Origin: Bacillota bacterium
GTDB taxonomy: Bacteria; Bacillota; Clostridia; Christensenellales; CAG-314
DNA: 64,000 bases
Assembly: GCA_023458375.1 (NCBI GenBank)
Contig: JAEWZT010000004.1
Coordinates: forward strand, 62,001 to 126,000
Direction of reading: 5' to 3'
Shown here: positions 60,201-64,000 of the stretch, piece by piece
Layout of the letters: every line of letters starts with the position of its first letter
Numbering within the stretch: position 1 is the first letter of the stretch
The notes under the pieces: generated by a model
Databases searched by the model: none
What the model saw: the letters and a program-made list of their open reading frames with translations, nothing else
Told to the model about the DNA's origin: nothing
Made by a program: the position numbers and the translations under genes

Positions 60201-61664
60201 ATGGAAAAAATTGTTTGCGAAGGACTTACATTTGACGACGTTTTAATAATACCCAACGCTTCGGGCGTTTTGCCTTCGGAAGCGGATTTATCGGTTACGC
60301 TTGCAAAGGGAATCAAGTTAAATATTCCTTTAATGTCCGCCGCGATGGACACCGTAACAGAGTATAAGCTGGCTATTGCCATAGCACGCGAGGGCGGCAT
60401 GGGCATTATCCACAAAAATCTTTCCATAGAAGAGCAGGCGAGCCAAATTGACAAGGTAAAAAGAAGCGAACACGGCGTAATCACCGACCCTTTTTATCTT
60501 CACCCCCAAGATATGGTTACCGACGCCTTGGCTTTAATGGCGCGCTACAAAATCAGCGGCGTGCCCATTGTTGACGAAAAGAAAAAGCTTGTGGGTATCT
60601 TGACCAACCGCGACTTGCGTTTTGAAACCAACTTCAACCAGCCCATATGCAACATAATGACAAAAGACAACCTTGTAACGGCGCCCGTAGGCACCACCCT
60701 TGCGGAGGCGCAAAAGATTTTGGGGGCGCACCGCATAGAAAAACTGCCCATAGTGGATAAAAACTTTGTGTTAAAAGGGCTTATAACAATTAAAGACATA
60801 GAAAAAACCATACAGTATCCCAATTCGGCAAAAGACGCCAACGGCAGGCTTTTAGTGGGCGCGGCGGTAGGCACGGCGGATGACACAATGGAACGCGTCG
60901 CGGCTTTGGTTGCGGCAAGGGCTGACCTTTTAGTAGTGGATACCGCGCACGGACACAGCAATAAAGTTGTTGAAACGGTTAGAAAAATTAAGGCAAAATA
61001 TCCTCTCCTTCCTTTAATGGCGGGCAATATCGCCACCAAAGAGGCTGTAACGGCGCTTGCTGACGCGGGGGCTGATTTGCTTAAAGTGGGCATGGGTCCG
61101 GGTAGCATCTGCACTACGCGCGTCATAGCGGGCATAGGCGTGCCTCAGATTACCGCAATAATGAATTGTGCCGAGGAAGGGGATAAGCGGGGCGTGCGCA
61201 TCATAGCCGACGGCGGAATAAAATACAGCGGCGACATAACAAAGGCAATTGCCGCGGGCGCGTCAACGGCAATGATAGGCAGTCTTTTTGCGGGCACCTT
61301 AGAAAGCCCCGGCGAAACGGAAATATACCAAGGCAGAAGCTTTAAGGTTTACCGCGGAATGGGCAGCCTTGCCGCCATGGCAAAGGGAAGCAAAGACAGA
61401 TACTTCCAAGAGCACAGCGAATCGTCAAAACTTGTTCCCGAAGGCGTTGAGGGGCGCGTGCCTTACAGGGGGACGCTGGGTGAAATAGTATTTCAGCTTG
61501 TGGGCGGTCTGCGCTCGGGCATGGGCTATGCGGGAATGAAAAACATTGACGAGCTGCGCACAAAAGCCAAGTTTATAAAAATAACAAACGCTTCTTTAAT
61601 TGAGGGACACCCCCACGACATAAACATTACTAAGGAAGCGCCCAACTATACCACCAAAGTGTAA
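60201..61664 (+). CDS. guaB: Inosine-5'-monophosphate dehydrogenase
   Basis: IMPDH oxidises IMP to XMP with NAD, the committed step to guanine nucleotides. The 487-residue TIM-barrel protein starts GLTFDDVLIIPNASGVLPSEADL and carries two CBS domains (about 95-205). The catalytic Cys304 is in GPGSICTTRVIAGIGVPQ. The mobile flap contains EGVEGRVPYRGTLGEIV. GGAGG precedes the ATG. The gene is followed after 16 bp by guaA, and a possible attenuator lies upstream. Confidence 0.96.
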   Translation: MEKIVCEGLTFDDVLIIPNASGVLPSEADLSVTLAKGIKLNIPLMSAAMDTVTEYKLAIAIAREGGMGIIHKNLSIEEQASQIDKVKRSEHGVITDPFYLHPQDMVTDALALMARYKISGVPIVDEKKKLVGILTNRDLRFETNFNQPICNIMTKDNLVTAPVGTTLAEAQKILGAHRIEKLPIVDKNFVLKGLITIKDIEKTIQYPNSAKDANGRLLVGAAVGTADDTMERVAALVAARADLLVVDTAHGHSNKVVETVRKIKAKYPLLPLMAGNIATKEAVTALADAGADLLKVGMGPGSICTTRVIAGIGVPQITAIMNCAEEGDKRGVRIIADGGIKYSGDITKAIAAGASTAMIGSLFAGTLESPGETEIYQGRSFKVYRGMGSLAAMAKGSKDRYFQEHSESSKLVPEGVEGRVPYRGTLGEIVFQLVGGLRSGMGYAGMKNIDELRTKAKFIKITNASLIEGHPHDINITKEAPNYTTKV

Positions 61665-61680
61665 TATAAGTAGGTAAAAA

Positions 61681-63207
61681 ATGGAAAAGGTTCTCATAAT
61701 TGACTTCGGCAGCCAAACGGTTCAGCTCATAGCCAAACAGTTGCGCTTAATGAAGGTTTACTGCGAAATAATGCCCTATTACGTTCCCTTTCAAAAAATT
61801 GAGGAGTTTGGCCCTTCGGCAATTATTTTGTCGGGGGGAAACAAAAGCTGCTACGAAGAGGGCGCGCCCACGATAGACAAAAAGATTTTTTACTTAGGCG
61901 TGCCGCTTTTGGGCATCTGCTACGGTTTCCAGCTTATGAGCATGCTTTTGGGCGGACGCACGGAAAAGGCAAAAGTTCCCGAGTTTGGAAAGACGCAGGT
62001 TACGCACCGCCCCTCAAAGCTGTTTAGCGGCATTCCAAAAAACTATTACTGCTTAATGAGCCATTTTGACAGCGTAACAATGCTGCCCCAAGGCTTTGTT
62101 TCCGTCGCCCATACCGCCGACACCCCCTTTGCCGCCATTCAGAACGAAAAGAAAAAGCTCTACGGACTTCAATACCACCCCGAAGTGGATTTAAGCCAAT
62201 TCGGCAAAGAAGTGCTGCAAAACTTCCTTTTTAAAATCGCAAAGCTAAAAGGCGACTGGTCGCTTAAAGATTTTGTGCAAACTTCCGTAGAGGAAATAAA
62301 AGAAAAAACAAAAGGAAAAAAGGTGCTTTGCGCGCTGTCGGGAGGCGTTGATTCCGCCGTGGCGGCAATGCTTGTGCATAAGGCGATAGGGGAAAACCTT
62401 ATTTGCGTTTTTGTTGACCACGGCTTAATGCGTAAGGGCGAAGCGGAAGAGGTCGTTCGCGTTTTTAAAGGGGAGCAGGGTTTTAACCTTATCGCCCTTG
62501 ACAAAGAAGAACATTTTTTGAATCACTTAAAGGGAGTTGCCGACCCCGAACAAAAGCGCAAAATTATAGGGCGCGAGTTTATACGCTGTTTTGAGGAAGA
62601 GGCGAAAAAAATAGGCGGCGTCAGCTTTTTGGTTCAGGGCACAATTTATCCCGATATTATAGAAAGCGGCACGAAAAGCGGCGAAACAATCAAAACGCAC
62701 CACAACGTGGGCGGGCTTCCTTCGGTAATGGACTTTGAGGGTATAATCGAGCCTCTTGCCCATTTGTTTAAAGACGAGGTAAGGCGCGTAGGGCGCACGC
62801 TGGGGCTGCCCGAAAGCATTGTAATGCGCCAGCCTTTCCCCGGACCGGGGCTTGCCGTACGCGTTTTAGGTGAAGTTACAAAGGAAAAACTTGAAATTTT
62901 AAGGGAAGCCGACTTTATTTTCCGTGACGAAATCGCCAAAGCGGGTTTGGACAAAGACATTTGGCAGTATTTTGCGGTTTTGCCAAATATTTTCACCACG
63001 GGCGTAATGGGGGACAAAAGAACTTATCTAAACACAGTAGCCTTGCGCGCCGTTCAAAGCTCCGACGGCATGACGGCGGACTGGTCAAAAATACCCTACG
63101 AAGTGCTTGAAAAGGTCAGCTCGCGCATAGCCAACAAAGTAAGCGGCGTAAGCAGGGTTGTTTTGGATATAACGGGCAAACCGCCTGCGACGATTGAATG
63201 GGAATAA
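61681..63207 (+). CDS. guaA: GMP synthase (glutamine-hydrolysing)
   Basis: GuaA converts XMP to GMP using ATP and ammonia from glutamine, the step after GuaB. The 508-residue protein has an N-terminal class I amidotransferase domain (Cys80 in LLGICYGFQLMSMLLGG; His-Glu in LQYHPEVD near 163-170). It also has the ATP pyrophosphatase motif ALSGGVDSAVAAMLVHK (near 219-235) and the C-terminal dimerisation domain ending DITGKPPATIEWE. All catalytic residues are present. A terminator follows. Confidence 0.96.
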   Translation: MEKVLIIDFGSQTVQLIAKQLRLMKVYCEIMPYYVPFQKIEEFGPSAIILSGGNKSCYEEGAPTIDKKIFYLGVPLLGICYGFQLMSMLLGGRTEKAKVPEFGKTQVTHRPSKLFSGIPKNYYCLMSHFDSVTMLPQGFVSVAHTADTPFAAIQNEKKKLYGLQYHPEVDLSQFGKEVLQNFLFKIAKLKGDWSLKDFVQTSVEEIKEKTKGKKVLCALSGGVDSAVAAMLVHKAIGENLICVFVDHGLMRKGEAEEVVRVFKGEQGFNLIALDKEEHFLNHLKGVADPEQKRKIIGREFIRCFEEEAKKIGGVSFLVQGTIYPDIIESGTKSGETIKTHHNVGGLPSVMDFEGIIEPLAHLFKDEVRRVGRTLGLPESIVMRQPFPGPGLAVRVLGEVTKEKLEILREADFIFRDEIAKAGLDKDIWQYFAVLPNIFTTGVMGDKRTYLNTVALRAVQSSDGMTADWSKIPYEVLEKVSSRIANKVSGVSRVVLDITGKPPATIEWE

Positions 63208-63311
63208 AGCAATAAAACCTCGCTTTAACGTTGAATGCGCATTATCCCGTTTAAGCTTAATGTTAAACAAAAGGTTTTAAGCCGTTACAAAAATAATTAT
63301 CTTCGTTTTTT

Positions 63312-63340
63312 AACCCCGTTAGTTGCATTAATGGGGTTTT
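63312..63340 (+). terminator. Terminator of guaB-guaA
   Basis: AACCCC (63312-63317) pairs with GGGGTT (63333-63338), with an inner GTTA...TTAA pairing, followed by a T-rich run. Confidence 0.7.
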
Positions 63341-63734
63341 TGTTTTTTTGGGGTTTAGTTATTAAAGCCTTAAATCTGAAATAAAAACATTACTTTTATA
63401 AACGCAAAATAAACATAGCAAATAGTAACGCATTAGTAACTTAGTTTGCAGCATTTGATTGCAGCCCGCAGTGCAAAAAACCAAGTTTTTGCAAGCAATT
63501 TTAAAATTAACTCGTTAATCGTTATATTATTAAGTCGTGGGAGGCGGGGGCAATTCGCTTTTTTGGCTTTTTTAATCAATGATTAATTTATTTTTAAGCG
63601 CTTTAAAGCTTCATTTCATCTTATAATTATTTAACAAGGTTAAACTTTTAAGCAAATAAGCAGACCTTTGTATAATTTATGTTGATTTTTCATTATTTTT
63701 TTGTTAATATAAACGGCAAGAGGAAAATAAGGTT
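63341..63734. other. Intergenic region before the exonuclease gene
   Basis: A/T-rich, no gene or RNA recognised. A G-rich patch (GTGGGAGGCGGGGG, near 63537-63550) stands out but matches no known element. Confidence 0.4.
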
Positions 63735-64000
63735 TTGAAATATCTTGCATTTGACATTGAAGCGGCTAACGGCTATAAGCATTACAGCATTTGCAGCGTA
63801 GGCATAGTCATAGCCGATGAAAACTTTAATATACTTTTCAGAGAAAATATTTGGATAAATCCCAAAACCAAATACGACCTTGACGGCACGCGCAAAAACA
63901 TCGGCATCAACCTTAATTTAGATGTTGCACTTCTCAATTCTTCCCCCGATTTTGCACACGCATATTCAAAAATAAGGCACTACTTAACAGGCGAATACGT
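63735..64000 (+). CDS. DnaQ-like 3'-5' exonuclease, N-terminal part
   Basis: An open frame starts at TTG 63735, with AGAGGAAA about ten bases upstream, and runs off the window after 88 codons. It opens KYLAFDIEAANGYKHYSICSVGIVIAD, where the DxE pair (FDIEAAN) and the following S-I-C-S-V-G-I strand mark the Exo I motif of RNase T/DnaQ DEDD exonucleases. The block FRENIWINPKTKYD also fits this family. The later motifs lie outside the window, so the subtype (polymerase III epsilon-like or a stand-alone exonuclease) cannot be told. Confidence 0.75.
   Translation, partial: MKYLAFDIEAANGYKHYSICSVGIVIADENFNILFRENIWINPKTKYDLDGTRKNIGINLNLDVALLNSSPDFAHAYSKIRHYLTGEY

Noticed and set aside
1..64000. CRISPR arrays, tRNA genes, transposases
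   Set aside because: None were seen; the repeats present lack regular spacers, and no cloverleaf or transposase motif was found.

Overview
The window looks like the chromosome of an endospore-forming member of the Firmicutes (Bacillota), most likely a Clostridia-type gut or anaerobic lineage. The reasons are a SigK-type sporulation sigma factor, a 26-residue SpoVM-like peptide, the hrcA-grpE-dnaK-dnaJ order with a CIRCE-like operator, RNase J, a class A RNase P RNA, a c-di-GMP-I riboswitch, SipW-type signal peptidases and a BspA-like surface lipoprotein. Genus cannot be read from the sequence. Intergenic spaces are long, A/T-rich and often contain degenerate short repeats.

Positions 903-15477 are a phage-derived packaging, head and short-tail cassette: an ArpU/RinA-like regulator, large terminase, a small gene, a counter-transcribed SH3-like surface protein, a possible small terminase, portal, scaffold, major capsid protein, connector, a P22-gp10-like tail hub and two unknown virion-like proteins. 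No integrase, repressor, replication, lysis, long-tail or receptor-binding gene is recognisable, and the next genes on both sides look chromosomal. A good LexA (SOS) box lies upstream of the first gene. The cassette could be a remnant, a satellite or a domesticated particle (gene-transfer-agent-like).

Positions 16393-44209 are mostly housekeeping. They hold two unknown membrane proteins, serC-serA (minus strand), the heat-shock cluster, spoVM (minus strand), RNase J, a tRNA wobble-uridine hydroxylation and methylation pair (trhP and trmR), the BspA-like lipoprotein, sigK (minus strand), rnpB, a heterodimeric ABC exporter, galE-galU and an oligoendopeptidase F.

Positions 44794-57609 are the most interesting block. 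A c-di-GMP-I riboswitch with a tandemly duplicated hairpin inserted in one stem precedes two related secreted TasA/CalY-like proteins, a SipW-like signal peptidase, a membrane-anchored McrB-like AAA+ ATPase, a 949-residue coiled-coil partner with a DUF2357-like N-terminus, a second signal peptidase, one EAL protein that looks active and one that looks degenerate. A cyclase-family enzyme follows. Read together, this suggests a c-di-GMP-controlled surface fibre or matrix export system with an unusual ATPase module. That assignment is inference.

Positions 58032-64000 return to housekeeping: tsaC/ywlC, rpiB, guaB behind a possible peptide-coupled attenuator, guaA, and the start of a DEDD exonuclease that runs off the window.
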